Shown here: positions 12,130-20,895 of the stretch, one piece after another | Layout: each line of letters starts with the position of its first letter | Numbering within the stretch: position 1 is the first letter of the stretch | DNA from: Burkholderiaceae bacterium DAT-1 | GTDB lineage: Bacteria; Pseudomonadota; Gammaproteobacteria; Burkholderiales; Chitinimonadaceae | Assembly (NCBI GenBank): GCA_019084025.1 | Contig: JAHRBI010000005.1 | Coordinates: 1 to 64,000, forward strand | Reading direction: 5' to 3' | Length of the DNA: 64,000 nucleotides | Position numbers and translations under genes: made by a program | Notes under the pieces: generated by a model | What the model saw: only the letters and a program-made list of their open reading frames with translations | What the model was told of the DNA's origin: nothing | Database searches by the model: none

Positions 12130-13386
12130 ATGCATTTGTCCGATCTTAAACACCTGCACGTATCCCAACTCGTCGAGATGGCGATTGCCAATGAGCTCGA
12201 CGGCGCCAACCGGATGCGTAAACAGGACTTGATCTTCGCACTTCTCAAAAACCAGGCCAAAAAAGGCGAAAGCATTTTTGGTGATGGCACCCTTGAAGTG
12301 CTGCCCGATGGTTTTGGCTTTCTGCGCAGCCCGGATACCAGTTATCTGGCCGGCCCGGATGACATTTATGTCTCCCCGTCGCAGATTCGCCGCTTTAACC
12401 TTCACACCGGCGATACCATTGAAGGCGAAATTCGCACACCGAAGGACGGTGAGCGCTACTTCGCCCTGGTCAAGGTTGACAAGGTTAACCATGAACCGCC
12501 AGAAAACACCAAAAACAAGATCCTGTTCGAAAATCTGACGCCCCTCTTCCCTGATGAGCGCCTGCATCTCGAACGCGATATCCGCGGTGATGAAAACATC
12601 ACTGGCCGTATCATCGATCTGATTGCCCCGATCGGCAAGGGTCAGCGCGGCTTGATCGTGGCTCCGCCGAAATCCGGTAAAACCGTGATGCTGCAGAATA
12701 TCGCGCATGCCATCAAAGCCAATCACCCCGACGTGATGCTCATTGTGCTGCTGATCGACGAGCGTCCGGAAGAAGTGACCGAAATGACGCGCAGCGTGAA
12801 GGGCGAAGTGGTTGCATCCACGTTCGACGAACCTGCCGCACGTCATGTACAGGTCGCAGAAATGGTGATCGAAAAGGCCAAGCGTCTGGTTGAACACAAG
12901 AAAGACGTGGTCATCCTGCTGGACTCGATCACCCGTCTGGCACGTGCATACAATACTGTCGTACCGGCTTCAGGCAAGGTGCTGACTGGTGGTGTGGATG
13001 CCAATGCCCTGCAAAAGCCCAAGCGCTTCTTCGGTGCCGCCCGTAATATTGAAGAAGGCGGCAGTCTTACCATCATCGCGACGGCACTGGTTGATACCGG
13101 CAGCCGTATGGATGATGTGATTTACGAAGAGTTCAAGGGTACCGGCAATTCGGAAATCCATCTGGATCGCCGTCTGGCTGAAAAGCGTGTCTACCCTGCC
13201 ATGAGCGTCAATCGTTCGGGTACCCGCCGTGAAGAACTGCTGATTCCACAAGACCAGTTGCAGAAGATCTGGGTGTTGCGCAAGTTGCTCTACCCAATGG
13301 ACGAGCTGGAAGCGATGGAATTCCTGCACGGCAAGATCAAGGCCACCAAGAGCAACGGCGACTTTTTCGACTCGATGCGCAGATAA
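12130..13386 (+). CDS. rho: Transcription termination factor Rho
   Basis: 418 residues, the standard length. Order: N-terminal helical domain ([18 protein letters not shown]), cold-shock-like RNA-binding domain ([14 protein letters not shown]), then the hexameric ATPase with Walker A PPKSGKT (residues 179-185) and Walker [17 protein letters not shown]. The Q- and R-loop regions ([20 protein letters not shown] and [11 protein letters not shown]) are intact. It terminates untranslated RNAs. A strong hairpin follows the gene. Confidence 0.96.
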   Translation: MHLSDLKHLHVSQLVEMAIANELDGANRMRKQDLIFALLKNQAKKGESIFGDGTLEVLPDGFGFLRSPDTSYLAGPDDIYVSPSQIRRFNLHTGDTIEGEIRTPKDGERYFALVKVDKVNHEPPENTKNKILFENLTPLFPDERLHLERDIRGDENITGRIIDLIAPIGKGQRGLIVAPPKSGKTVMLQNIAHAIKANHPDVMLIVLLIDERPEEVTEMTRSVKGEVVASTFDEPAARHVQVAEMVIEKAKRLVEHKKDVVILLDSITRLARAYNTVVPASGKVLTGGVDANALQKPKRFFGAARNIEEGGSLTIIATALVDTGSRMDDVIYEEFKGTGNSEIHLDRRLAEKRVYPAMSVNRSGTRREELLIPQDQLQKIWVLRKLLYPMDELEAMEFLHGKIKATKSNGDFFDSMRR

Positions 13387-13426
13387 TCTGACGCATCTGG
13401 CTGACTTAAAGGCTGATTCTCTTGAG

Positions 13427-13457
13427 ATGCCGCTCACTCACCAGTGGGCGGCATTTT
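13427..13457 (+). terminator. rho terminator
   Basis: ATGCCGCTCACT and AGTGGGCGGCAT pair over 12 bases (one G-T) with a CACC loop, followed by TTTC. Confidence 0.8.
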
Positions 13458-13533
13458 CATATGGGTCAGCAGCAGTCATCTATCGCCGCTACAGCCATTG
13501 GACGTCAGCCCGAATTCGCGCCATCATGAAGCC

Positions 13534-15867
13534 ATGAATGAAATCATTGTCGATATTCAGGGCATGACCTGCGCCAGCTGCGCAGCACGACTCGAACGCG
13601 TGCTCAACAAGGCACCGGGCATCGCACAGGCATCTGTTAACTTTGCGTCCGGCAAAGCCAGCATTCGTTGCGAGTCTGATCAGGTTGTCGACATTCCAGC
13701 GTCTGTTCGCAAAGCCGGATTCGAGGTTAGGCTACACTCGGTCACACTCACTCTCGCCAATAGCCTGTTACCTCAGGAAGCTGAACGCATTCATCAGCAG
13801 CTTATCAAGCAGACAGATGTTGCGGCAGTGCGGTTTCAGCAAGGCTTTTCGTCACTCACCATCGATTCATTGATGCCGCACCCTGCCAGTGATTGGGTGC
13901 GCGTACTTAAACGCATCGGCGTGATCGCACACGTTCACGACTCAAATGCAAGACAGGCTGCTCCGGCAGGCGCTCCCTTTATGCTGATGCTTGCTGCGGC
14001 ACTCTCTCTGCCGCTGGTGGGCGCCATGGCCTTTGACGTATTCGGCATTCACTGGATGCTACCGGGCTGGGTGCAAATGCTGCTGGCCAGTCTGGTGCAG
14101 TTTGTACCCGGCAGACGCTTCTACCAAAGTGGCTGGGCGAGTCTGCGGGCGGGTGGCGCCAATATGGATGTACTCGTCGCGCTCGGCACGACGTCAGCTT
14201 GGGGATTGAGCACGTATTTGTACATTCAGGGCGAGGAAATGGGGCTGTACTTCGAATCCTCCTCCGTAGTCATTACGCTCGTCCTGCTTGGCAAATGGCT
14301 TGAGGGACGCGCGCGTCGTCAAACAACACAGGCGCTTTCCGAACTGGCCTCTCTCCAGCCGGATAAACTGACCATCCTGCGCGACGATGCGGAGCTGACG
14401 ATTAGCATGCATGAAGTTGTACCGGGTGAATTGCTGGTGGTCAGGCCGGGAGAACGGATTGCTGCCGATGCCCGCATCGTAGATGGATGCAGTTCGATTG
14501 ATGAGTCCATGCTCACAGGCGAAAGTATGCCCGTGCGACGAACGCCGGGTGACCGCATTGCAGCAGGCACGCTCAATGGCGAAGGCAGGCTGCTTGCCAC
14601 GATTTTGCATGCGCCTGCAGAATCGATGCTGGCAGGCATTATCCGACTGGTAGAGCATGCGCAATCCAGCAAAGCACCGATTCAGCGTCTTGCGGATAAG
14701 ATCAGTGCATTCTTTGTGCCGGTAGTGCTTGCTGTTGCCCTGATGACGCTGATGGCGAATGCGTGGATTCTGCATGACTGGCCGACTGCGCTGATTCGAG
14801 CCGTCTCGGTTCTGGTCATTGCCTGCCCATGCGCACTGGGCCTCGCTACGCCTGCTGCCATTATGGTGGCGACCGGTACAGCCGCCAAACACGGCATTTT
14901 GATCCGGGACGCAGCGGCACTGGAAACAGCCCATCGAATCAATGCCGTTGCTTTCGATAAAACTGGTACGCTCACACTCGGTCAGCCCAGTGTATCGAGT
15001 GTGCAAGCCATTCAGGGCGAGCGTACCGATATCGTCAGCATTGCCGCCGCATTGCAGGCCGGAAGCGAACACCCGCTTGCACATGCGGTCATCAGATATG
15101 CTGCATCGCTCGGATGCGCCATTCCCCCGGCTACTCACTTTGTAAGCCATGCAGGAATGGGGATTGCTGCCGACGTATCGAGCGAGGTTTATCTACTCGG
15201 GAATGAGTCGCTCATGCATTCCGCGGTTCTCACCGTACCAGCGCTTCCCGACGACTCGACCATTGGCACGCATGCATGGCTCGCCAATCAAACACAGCGG
15301 CGTGTCCTGGGCTTGATTACCTTCGAGGACAGTATTCGCGATACCGCAAAGGACGCAATCAGGCACCTCCAACGCTCGAATATTCAAGTCTATCTCCTAT
15401 CGGGCGATCATCCTGTTGCAGTCGCTACCGTCGCGCGCGCACTGGATATCCGGCACACACAGGCAGGGGCCCGCCCAGGCGACAAAGCCGCGTTTATTCA
15501 GCAGCTGATGCAGTCAGGTCTGCATGTTGCCATGGTGGGCGATGGCGTAAACGATGCGCCTGCGCTGGCAGCTGCCGATATTGGCATCGCGATGGGGGGT
15601 GGAACCGATGTTGCCAATCATGCAGCTGGCATCTCATTGATGGGCAACGATCCGGCCCTTGTTTCAACCGCGTTGCGACTGTCGCGGCAATGCTACAACA
15701 TCATTCGGCAGAACCTATTCTGGGCATTCGCCTTCAATGTAATTGGCATTCCCTTGGCCGCATTCGGCTTACTTAACCCGATGATTGCAGGTGGCGCCAT
15801 GGCATTCTCTAGTGTTGCGGTCATGACAAATGCACTTCGCTTGAAGCTGGCGGGCGGTCAATCATGA
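13534..15867 (+). CDS. copA: Copper-transporting P1B-type ATPase
   Basis: 777 residues, exporting Cu(I) from the cytoplasm. An N-terminal heavy-metal domain has GMTCASC (Cys13, Cys16). A second HMA-like region (about residues 70-135) lacks the CxxC pair. The membrane metal site is CPC (431-433), the phosphorylated Asp475 is in DKTGTLTLG, the HP motif is SEHPLAHA, and the hinge is GDGVNDAPALAAADIG. The start at 13534 (MNEIIVDIQ) is chosen because the upstream extension is unrelated to the family and overlaps the terminator region. The stop overlaps the next gene (ATGA). No copper regulator gene is next to it. Confidence 0.92.
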   Translation: MNEIIVDIQGMTCASCAARLERVLNKAPGIAQASVNFASGKASIRCESDQVVDIPASVRKAGFEVRLHSVTLTLANSLLPQEAERIHQQLIKQTDVAAVRFQQGFSSLTIDSLMPHPASDWVRVLKRIGVIAHVHDSNARQAAPAGAPFMLMLAAALSLPLVGAMAFDVFGIHWMLPGWVQMLLASLVQFVPGRRFYQSGWASLRAGGANMDVLVALGTTSAWGLSTYLYIQGEEMGLYFESSSVVITLVLLGKWLEGRARRQTTQALSELASLQPDKLTILRDDAELTISMHEVVPGELLVVRPGERIAADARIVDGCSSIDESMLTGESMPVRRTPGDRIAAGTLNGEGRLLATILHAPAESMLAGIIRLVEHAQSSKAPIQRLADKISAFFVPVVLAVALMTLMANAWILHDWPTALIRAVSVLVIACPCALGLATPAAIMVATGTAAKHGILIRDAAALETAHRINAVAFDKTGTLTLGQPSVSSVQAIQGERTDIVSIAAALQAGSEHPLAHAVIRYAASLGCAIPPATHFVSHAGMGIAADVSSEVYLLGNESLMHSAVLTVPALPDDSTIGTHAWLANQTQRRVLGLITFEDSIRDTAKDAIRHLQRSNIQVYLLSGDHPVAVATVARALDIRHTQAGARPGDKAAFIQQLMQSGLHVAMVGDGVNDAPALAAADIGIAMGGGTDVANHAAGISLMGNDPALVSTALRLSRQCYNIIRQNLFWAFAFNVIGIPLAAFGLLNPMIAGGAMAFSSVAVMTNALRLKLAGGQS

Positions 15868-16346
15868 GCGCGATCCCTTCCGCCAGCCTCATGGCCCGAC
15901 CCGCTTCAGCAATCGACAGTGAAGATATTTGGCGCTGGCGTAACGATCCGGATACGCGCGCCATGTCGGTCACGACGGAGATGGTGCCATGGGAAAGACA
16001 TCAGCACTGGTTTGCAGACTCACTCAGTCGGAACGATCGTTTCATGTTCGTGGTCGAACTGGCAGATGGTCAGAAAGTGGGTATGTGTCGCTTTGATCTC
16101 AGCCCAGATCAATTATCCGCCGAAGTATCGATCAATATTAATCCGGCGTGCCGAGGTCAGGGATTTGCGATTCCCCTTTTGGCTGAATGCATACGTCAAT
16201 TTAGCCTGTTACGGCCATCACGCCTGACAGCCATCATCAAGCAATCGAATCCTGCGAGTGAGCGCTGTTTTGTTGCCAATGGCTTCAAACTGCTTCGTGT
16301 ATCTGGCGAGTTTGGATTTTACGAACGGACGCGAATTGAATGCTGA
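15864..16346 (+). CDS. GNAT-family N-acetyltransferase
   Basis: 160 residues, resembling the RimJ/RimL-type GNAT fold: DIWRWRNDPDTRAMS at the N-terminus, ERHQHWFADSL, and the acetyl-CoA loop in INPACRGQGFAIPLL. The C-terminus has NPASERCFVANGFKLL, the usual GNAT beta-bulge region. It overlaps the copper ATPase stop by four bases and so is translationally coupled to it. Any link to copper handling is unproven. The substrate cannot be told. Confidence 0.8.
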   Translation: MSAIPSASLMARPASAIDSEDIWRWRNDPDTRAMSVTTEMVPWERHQHWFADSLSRNDRFMFVVELADGQKVGMCRFDLSPDQLSAEVSININPACRGQGFAIPLLAECIRQFSLLRPSRLTAIIKQSNPASERCFVANGFKLLRVSGEFGFYERTRIEC

Positions 16347-16443
16347 CGTCCAGCGAGTTGCAAGGTAGACGCATAGCTTTGACAGCGTTGCGGCTAATCA
16401 AGCTGTCAGTTGCGATGATACGACATGAGAATGCTCGGACAAC

Positions 16444-16460
16444 CAGGGCGCGTAGCCCTG
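16444..16460 (-). terminator. Weak hairpin downstream of tRNA-Thr
   Basis: CAGGGC and GCCCTG with a five-base loop on the minus strand, 24 bases past the tRNA CCA end. The T-tract is poor, so function is uncertain. Confidence 0.35.
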
Positions 16461-16484
16461 AAAGCCGCATAAAGACTGGAAACT

Positions 16485-16560
16485 TGGTGCCGGAGATAGG
16501 AGTCGAACCTACGACCTTCGCATTACGAATGCGCTGCTCTACCAACTGAGCTACACCGGC
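16485..16560 (-). tRNA. tRNA-Thr(CGT)
   Basis: 76 nt on the minus strand with encoded CCA. It folds into a cloverleaf: GCCGGTG acceptor, D arm with AGTTGGTAGA, anticodon loop TTCGTAA giving anticodon CGT, and T arm GTTCGACTC. It closely resembles Escherichia coli tRNA-Thr(CGU), and decodes ACG. Confidence 0.96.
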
Positions 16561-16573
16561 ATCAAGGAGGCGA

Positions 16574-16602
16574 ATTATACGAAGCAGGCGCCGGCCTTGC
16601 AA
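16574..16602 (-). promoter_or_regulatory. Promoter of tRNA-Thr
   Basis: Minus strand TTGCAA (16602-16597), 17 bases, perfect TATAAT (16579-16574). The tRNA starts 14 bases downstream. Confidence 0.8.
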
Positions 16603-16670
16603 CTGTATGCAATATGGAAACCACGCATTGGATACTGGTCGGTTTATGCACTTTGCCGCACAATAAGCGG

Positions 16671-17684
16671 ATGACTGCCGCTGCATTCCAATCCCTCTCG
16701 TCCCCCTCGACACTGCTTGATGCATTTGGTCGCCGCATTGACTATCTGCGCGTGTCGGTGACCGATCGCTGCGATCTGCGCTGCAGTTATTGCCTTCCAA
16801 AAGGATTCAATGACTTTGTCGAACCATTAGAATGGCTTACCTTCGACGAAATCACGCGCGTCGTCGCCGCCTTTGTTCGACTCGGGACACGCCGGGTGCG
16901 ATTGACGGGTGGAGAACCGTTGCTGCGACGGAATCTGCATCAGCTTGCCAGTCAGCTGTCGGCACTTGAGGGGCTGAGTGATCTTTCCCTCACCACCAAT
17001 GGCACCCAGCTCGATCGTCATGCGGTACAACTCTACGCATCAGGCATCAAACGGCTGAATGTCAGCCTGGATTCGCTTGATCCTGACTGCGTAAAGCGGA
17101 TTACCGGCCGAGATTGCCTTGAAGATGTCCTGCAAGGGCTTCAGGCCGCCCAGGAGGCGGGGTTCCATCCGATCAAACTGAATATGGTGGTAATGCCGGG
17201 TATCAATGAAGCAGATATTGAACGCATGGCTGCATTTGCAATTGAACGCGGGTTTCATCTACGCCTGATTGAGACCATGCCAATGGGTGATACAGGCCGC
17301 CAGACCTCAACCGTGGCACTCGACGCAATCCGCCGACATCTGGCCGAGCAATTCAAGCTTACCCCATCCGCGAATGAGCTCGGTGGCGGCCCCGCACGCT
17401 ACTGGCAGAGTGAGGATGGTCTGGCCTCCATTGGATTTATCACGCCGATTTCACAGCACTTCTGCGCGACCTGCAATCGAGTACGGTTGTCTGCTGATGG
17501 CACGCTGTACTTATGCCTCGGCCAGGAGGACAAGCTGGAATTACGCCCCCTGCTTCGAGCGGGCGCATCTGATACTGATCTTGAAAACGCCATTCGCGGC
17601 GCCATTCTACTGAAGCCCGAGCGCCACGAATTTACCGAACAACCCGCCAAATTGGTGCGATTCATGTCCATGACCGGAGGCTAA
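16671..17684 (+). CDS. moaA: GTP 3',8-cyclase MoaA
   Basis: 337 residues, a radical SAM enzyme that cyclises GTP in the first step of molybdenum-cofactor synthesis. The N-terminal cluster is C34-x3-C38-x2-C41 (DRCDLRCSYCLP). The C-terminal cluster is C265, C268 and C282 (FCATCNRVRLS...LCLG). The protein ends in the conserved Gly-Gly. An in-frame ATG at 16614 adds 19 unrelated residues and lies in the tRNA-Thr promoter region, so 16671 is preferred. It heads a tight moa/moe/mob operon. Confidence 0.94.
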   Translation: MTAAAFQSLSSPSTLLDAFGRRIDYLRVSVTDRCDLRCSYCLPKGFNDFVEPLEWLTFDEITRVVAAFVRLGTRRVRLTGGEPLLRRNLHQLASQLSALEGLSDLSLTTNGTQLDRHAVQLYASGIKRLNVSLDSLDPDCVKRITGRDCLEDVLQGLQAAQEAGFHPIKLNMVVMPGINEADIERMAAFAIERGFHLRLIETMPMGDTGRQTSTVALDAIRRHLAEQFKLTPSANELGGGPARYWQSEDGLASIGFITPISQHFCATCNRVRLSADGTLYLCLGQEDKLELRPLLRAGASDTDLENAIRGAILLKPERHEFTEQPAKLVRFMSMTGG

Positions 17685-17711
17685 CGCCTCCCGCACCCAA
17701 CGGAGTACGCT

Positions 17712-18926
17712 GTGTTAGACCTGTACGATGCAATAAACCAACTTCTGGCTGCAGCCCAACCCGTTCAGGATACTGAACAGGTTGATCTGAAATCTGCAGC
17801 AGGTCGCATATGCGCCGTCGATATTCACTCACCTGTAAATGTTCCGGCCTTTGATCAAAGCGCGATGGATGGCTATGCGCTTTCAACTCTCGCACCCGGC
17901 GACACACTCCTGCCGCTGCATGGACGCATTGCAGCGGGGCAATCGGGCAGCCAGCTCCCACCCGATTCGGCGGCTCGCATTTTTACGGGTGCGCCCGTGC
18001 CTGAAGGGACGCTTGCTGTTGTGATGCAGGAGGATACGGAGTCACATTCGGATGGCGTTCGCGTACTTAAGTCACCTCGCCCGGGGCAGCATATACGCCG
18101 CAAAGGGGAAGATATTGCGTCAGGCTCCACTATTCTTTCCCGAGGAACACGTCTCACCGCCGCACATATAGGCTTGCTCGCCTCGGTCGGTATCCCGCAG
18201 ATCAGCGTGTTCCGCAAATTGAAGGTGGCCTTGCTTTCAACGGGTGACGAACTGGTCGAACCGGGCGAAGCCACCCACGAAGCCAGCGTATTCAACACCA
18301 ATCGTTATAGCTTGCATGCATTACTGACCCAGATGGGTGTAGAAGTCAGTGATCTGGACAACATCCCCGACAATGCTGATGCCACCCGCGCCGCGCTGTC
18401 TGCCGCAGCATCTGCCTACGACCTGATTATCAGCAGTGGCGGTGTATCGGTGGGAGAGGAAGATCACGTCAAGGCTGCAATTGACGCGCTAGGTGAACTG
18501 CATCTCTGGAAAATCGCCATGAAACCCGGCAAACCGCTCGCCTTCGGGCGGGTCGCAGCTACACCCTTTATTGGTCTGCCCGGCAATCCCGTTTCCGCAT
18601 TTGTAACCTGTCTACTGTGCGCAGCTCCCTATATTCGTCTCTATCAGGGTCAAAGCCATGCACAACCTCAGCCCTTAAAGGTAATCGCAGACTTTGACTG
18701 GTTAAAAGCAGACAAGCGTCGTGAATTTCTGCGGGCGCAACTCGCACTGGATGACTCCGGGCACGTCCAAGCACGCATTCATGGCAATCAAGGCTCTGCA
18801 GCCATGGTTGCCCTTGCATGGGGTGATGGTCTGATCGAGGTTCCCCCTTCTACGCCGATTCGTCGGGGCGAAAATGTGACATTCTGGTCCACTCAATCGC
18901 TCCTGAATGGGGGGACGCGTATATGA
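17712..18926 (+). CDS. moeA: Molybdopterin molybdenumtransferase MoeA
   Basis: 404 residues; inserts molybdate into adenylylated molybdopterin. The start is GTG 17712 with CGGAG seven bases upstream. Motifs: VPAFDQSAMDGYAL, RIFTGAPVPEGT, the MoCF-binding SSGGVSVGEEDHVK, and MKPGKPLAFG followed by GLPGNPVSAF. The stop overlaps the moaD start by four bases. It is the second gene of the operon. Confidence 0.94.
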   Translation: MLDLYDAINQLLAAAQPVQDTEQVDLKSAAGRICAVDIHSPVNVPAFDQSAMDGYALSTLAPGDTLLPLHGRIAAGQSGSQLPPDSAARIFTGAPVPEGTLAVVMQEDTESHSDGVRVLKSPRPGQHIRRKGEDIASGSTILSRGTRLTAAHIGLLASVGIPQISVFRKLKVALLSTGDELVEPGEATHEASVFNTNRYSLHALLTQMGVEVSDLDNIPDNADATRAALSAAASAYDLIISSGGVSVGEEDHVKAAIDALGELHLWKIAMKPGKPLAFGRVAATPFIGLPGNPVSAFVTCLLCAAPYIRLYQGQSHAQPQPLKVIADFDWLKADKRREFLRAQLALDDSGHVQARIHGNQGSAAMVALAWGDGLIEVPPSTPIRRGENVTFWSTQSLLNGGTRI

Positions 18927-19192
18927 CGCCGTCCATCATCACCGTCCAGCTGCGCTATTTCGCTCGGCTTCGGGAAACCTTTGCAAGGTCACAGGAAGCC
19001 GTATCGCTGCAGGAACCAACACTTGCCGCATTGTTTGATCTATTGCACGCGCGTGGCGGGGTGTGGGCAGACGAGCTGTCCGGACATCGCATTGTCCGAA
19101 TTGCCATCAATCAGGAAATGCACACGAGTGGCGACTGCACATTGAAGGAGGGTGACGAAATTGCCCTCTTCCCGCCGGTCACGGGAGGATGA
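18923..19192 (+). CDS. moaD: Molybdopterin synthase small subunit MoaD
   Basis: 89 residues with a ubiquitin-like fold. It carries the sulfur as a C-terminal thiocarboxylate on the Gly-Gly end (FPPVTGG), which is present. LRYFARLRE is the typical N-terminal strand. It overlaps moeA by four bases and ends one base before moaE begins, consistent with the paired subunits being made together. Confidence 0.93.
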   Translation: MTPSIITVQLRYFARLRETFARSQEAVSLQEPTLAALFDLLHARGGVWADELSGHRIVRIAINQEMHTSGDCTLKEGDEIALFPPVTGG

Positions 19193-19193
19193 A

Positions 19194-19682
19194 ATGCGCT
19201 GCAAGATTCATGTCCGCGTGCAAGCAGAAGACTTCAGTGTAGACTCGGCATTGGATGAACTATCTCATCAAGCATCCGGCGCGCAGGCAACGTTTATCGG
19301 CCGGGTGCGTGATAGCGAGGGTGATCTGATATCCCTTGAACTGGAGCATTATCCGGGCATGACGGAGAAAGCGCTTGAGCGGATGGCCTGGCAGGCCGCA
19401 ACGAGCTGGCCGCTTCAAGGCATCACCATCATTCATCGCATAGGCAAGCTCATGCCGGGTCAGCGGATTGTTCTGGTGGCTACTGCAAGCGCACATCGTC
19501 ACGATGCTTTAGCTGCGTGCAGCTTTCTGATGGACTATCTTAAGAAGGATGCTCCATTCTGGAAGAAGGAAACGACGCAGGCTGGCTCACATTGGGTAGA
19601 GGCGCGCCAAAGTGATCAGGACGCACTGCAACGATGGGAACACGCGCTGAAAACACACTGGCAGATTCATGACCACGATTGA
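19194..19682 (+). CDS. moaE: Molybdopterin synthase catalytic subunit MoaE
   Basis: 162 residues; with MoaD it converts cyclic pyranopterin monophosphate to molybdopterin. The start is ATG 19194 (MRCKIHVRVQ), one base after the moaD stop with GGGAGG upstream. Conserved motifs: ATFIGRVRD, LELEHYPGMTEK, RIGKLMPGQ, and the lysine-rich active site YLKKDAPFWKKE. The 3' end overlaps mobA by 14 bases. Confidence 0.94.
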   Translation: MRCKIHVRVQAEDFSVDSALDELSHQASGAQATFIGRVRDSEGDLISLELEHYPGMTEKALERMAWQAATSWPLQGITIIHRIGKLMPGQRIVLVATASAHRHDALAACSFLMDYLKKDAPFWKKETTQAGSHWVEARQSDQDALQRWEHALKTHWQIHDHD

Positions 19683-20274
19683 TGCTTTGATCCTATGCGG
19701 CGGGCTCGGAAGCCGTATGGGCGGGATCGACAAAGGCTGGCTAGAGGTAGAAGGCATACCGCTGGTAGAGCGCTGTATCGCGAGCTTGAAGCGGCAATCG
19801 CTGCAGCCTGCGCGCATCCTGATTTCTGCCAATCGCACCTTACCGCGTTACGAATCACTTGGCCTGCCCATCCTGACCGACTTGCGTGCCGGCAACCCCG
19901 GTCCACTGGCGGGAATCGAAGCCGGTTTGCATGCCGCATCCTCGGACTGGCTGTTTGCGCTACCCTGTGACTGTCCGGATATTCCGGACGACATGATCGA
20001 ACAACTTGCCAAAGTCGACACAACAGCCAGGGTCAGGCATGCAGCCTACCATCCCCTTCCCTGCTTGCTTCATCAATCTACCTTGAATACGCTGACTGCT
20101 GCCCTCGATTGCGGGCGCTATCGCGTACGGGCATGGCAACACGAGTGCGAAGCCGCTACTGTGCCAATGACCGTTGACTGGTGCAACCTCAATGCACCCG
20201 AGGATATCGCGCGAACACTAGACTACGCGGTGGCTCAAGCCGCTAACGCGTCATCTCTGAGCGACAATACATAA
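19669..20274 (+). CDS. mobA: Molybdenum cofactor guanylyltransferase MobA
   Basis: 201 residues; attaches GMP to molybdopterin to make the bis-MGD cofactor. The nucleotide-binding loop is LCGGLGSRMGGIDKGWL, then NPGPLAGIEAGL and LPCDCPDIPDD. Last gene of the operon. It implies that the host has DMSO-reductase-type enzymes such as nitrate reductase or formate dehydrogenase. Its 3' end overlaps that of the convergent acetyltransferase gene by 40 bases. Confidence 0.92.
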   Translation: MTTIDALILCGGLGSRMGGIDKGWLEVEGIPLVERCIASLKRQSLQPARILISANRTLPRYESLGLPILTDLRAGNPGPLAGIEAGLHAASSDWLFALPCDCPDIPDDMIEQLAKVDTTARVRHAAYHPLPCLLHQSTLNTLTAALDCGRYRVRAWQHECEAATVPMTVDWCNLNAPEDIARTLDYAVAQAANASSLSDNT

Positions 20275-20798
20275 ACGTGCTTGCTTACCCGTGTCAGCGC
20301 ATCAGCCTGCTGACGCGCAACGCCCATCCCGGCCTGTTCCAGCCCGCTACGGGTAACGGCATCGGCTGCATGGATATGCGCCTCTACTGTGGTCAGTGGC
20401 AATGACTGTGCGATTGCCCTTGAGGCCTTGGCAATCGTAGTGACGATATCGGTAACAGACTCATCATGCGCCAAACGAATCGTCAATCGCGCCGCCTGAC
20501 CGCTTGCATCCAGTGTTAATCCACCAAATCCGATCACCTTGCCCGGCTCCAGAAGTGATTCGACGACCCATACACCAAAGCCATGCACGGCCCATTGTAC
20601 CTGCCAGCGCGCCATCAGAAGTTCTGCCGCAGAAAATTCACGCAAGGCACCTGCTGCATTAAATCGCTGATTACGCTCGTCAGCGAGCAGATCAAACAGT
20701 GCCCTAGTATCGCGCGCTTCCGGCTTGCGCAGACTCACGCCACTTGCTGCAAACTGCATGGAGGAAACGCTATGTCGGGTGGGCAACTGGATGATCAT
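20235..20798 (-). CDS. GNAT-family acetyltransferase
   Basis: 187 residues from ATG 20798 (MIIQLPTRHSVSS). Upstream in-frame starts at 20894 and 20942 would run into the LysR gene. The N-terminus resembles RimJ/RimL-type GNATs (VSLRKPEARDTRALFDLLADERNQRF), with VIGFGGLTLD as the central strand and a weakly conserved acetyl-CoA region. It is divergent from the LysR gene and so is the likely target of that regulator. The substrate is unknown. Confidence 0.65.
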   Translation of the reverse strand: MIIQLPTRHSVSSMQFAASGVSLRKPEARDTRALFDLLADERNQRFNAAGALREFSAAELLMARWQVQWAVHGFGVWVVESLLEPGKVIGFGGLTLDASGQAARLTIRLAHDESVTDIVTTIAKASRAIAQSLPLTTVEAHIHAADAVTRSGLEQAGMGVARQQADALTRVSKHVYVLSLRDDALAA

Positions 20799-20863
20799 GA
20801 CGGCAATCCGCGTTGTTTGGGAGTAAGCGGATTGTGCTATGCTCCAAGCTATAATGAAAGCAG

Positions 20864-20877
20864 CTATATTTGTATAG
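20864..20877. promoter_or_regulatory. Possible LysR operator
   Basis: CTATA-TTTG-TATAG palindrome in the 97-bp gap between the divergent GNAT and LysR genes, in an AT-rich stretch that also holds a TATAAT. LysR regulators usually bind such dyads next to their own gene. Confidence 0.45.
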
Positions 20878-20895
20878 TTATTATAAGGATCCATA

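Noticed and set aside
16380-16408. TGACAGC/GCTGTCA inverted repeat after the GNAT gene
   Set aside because: Loop of 15 bases and no T-tract; too weak to call a terminator or operator.
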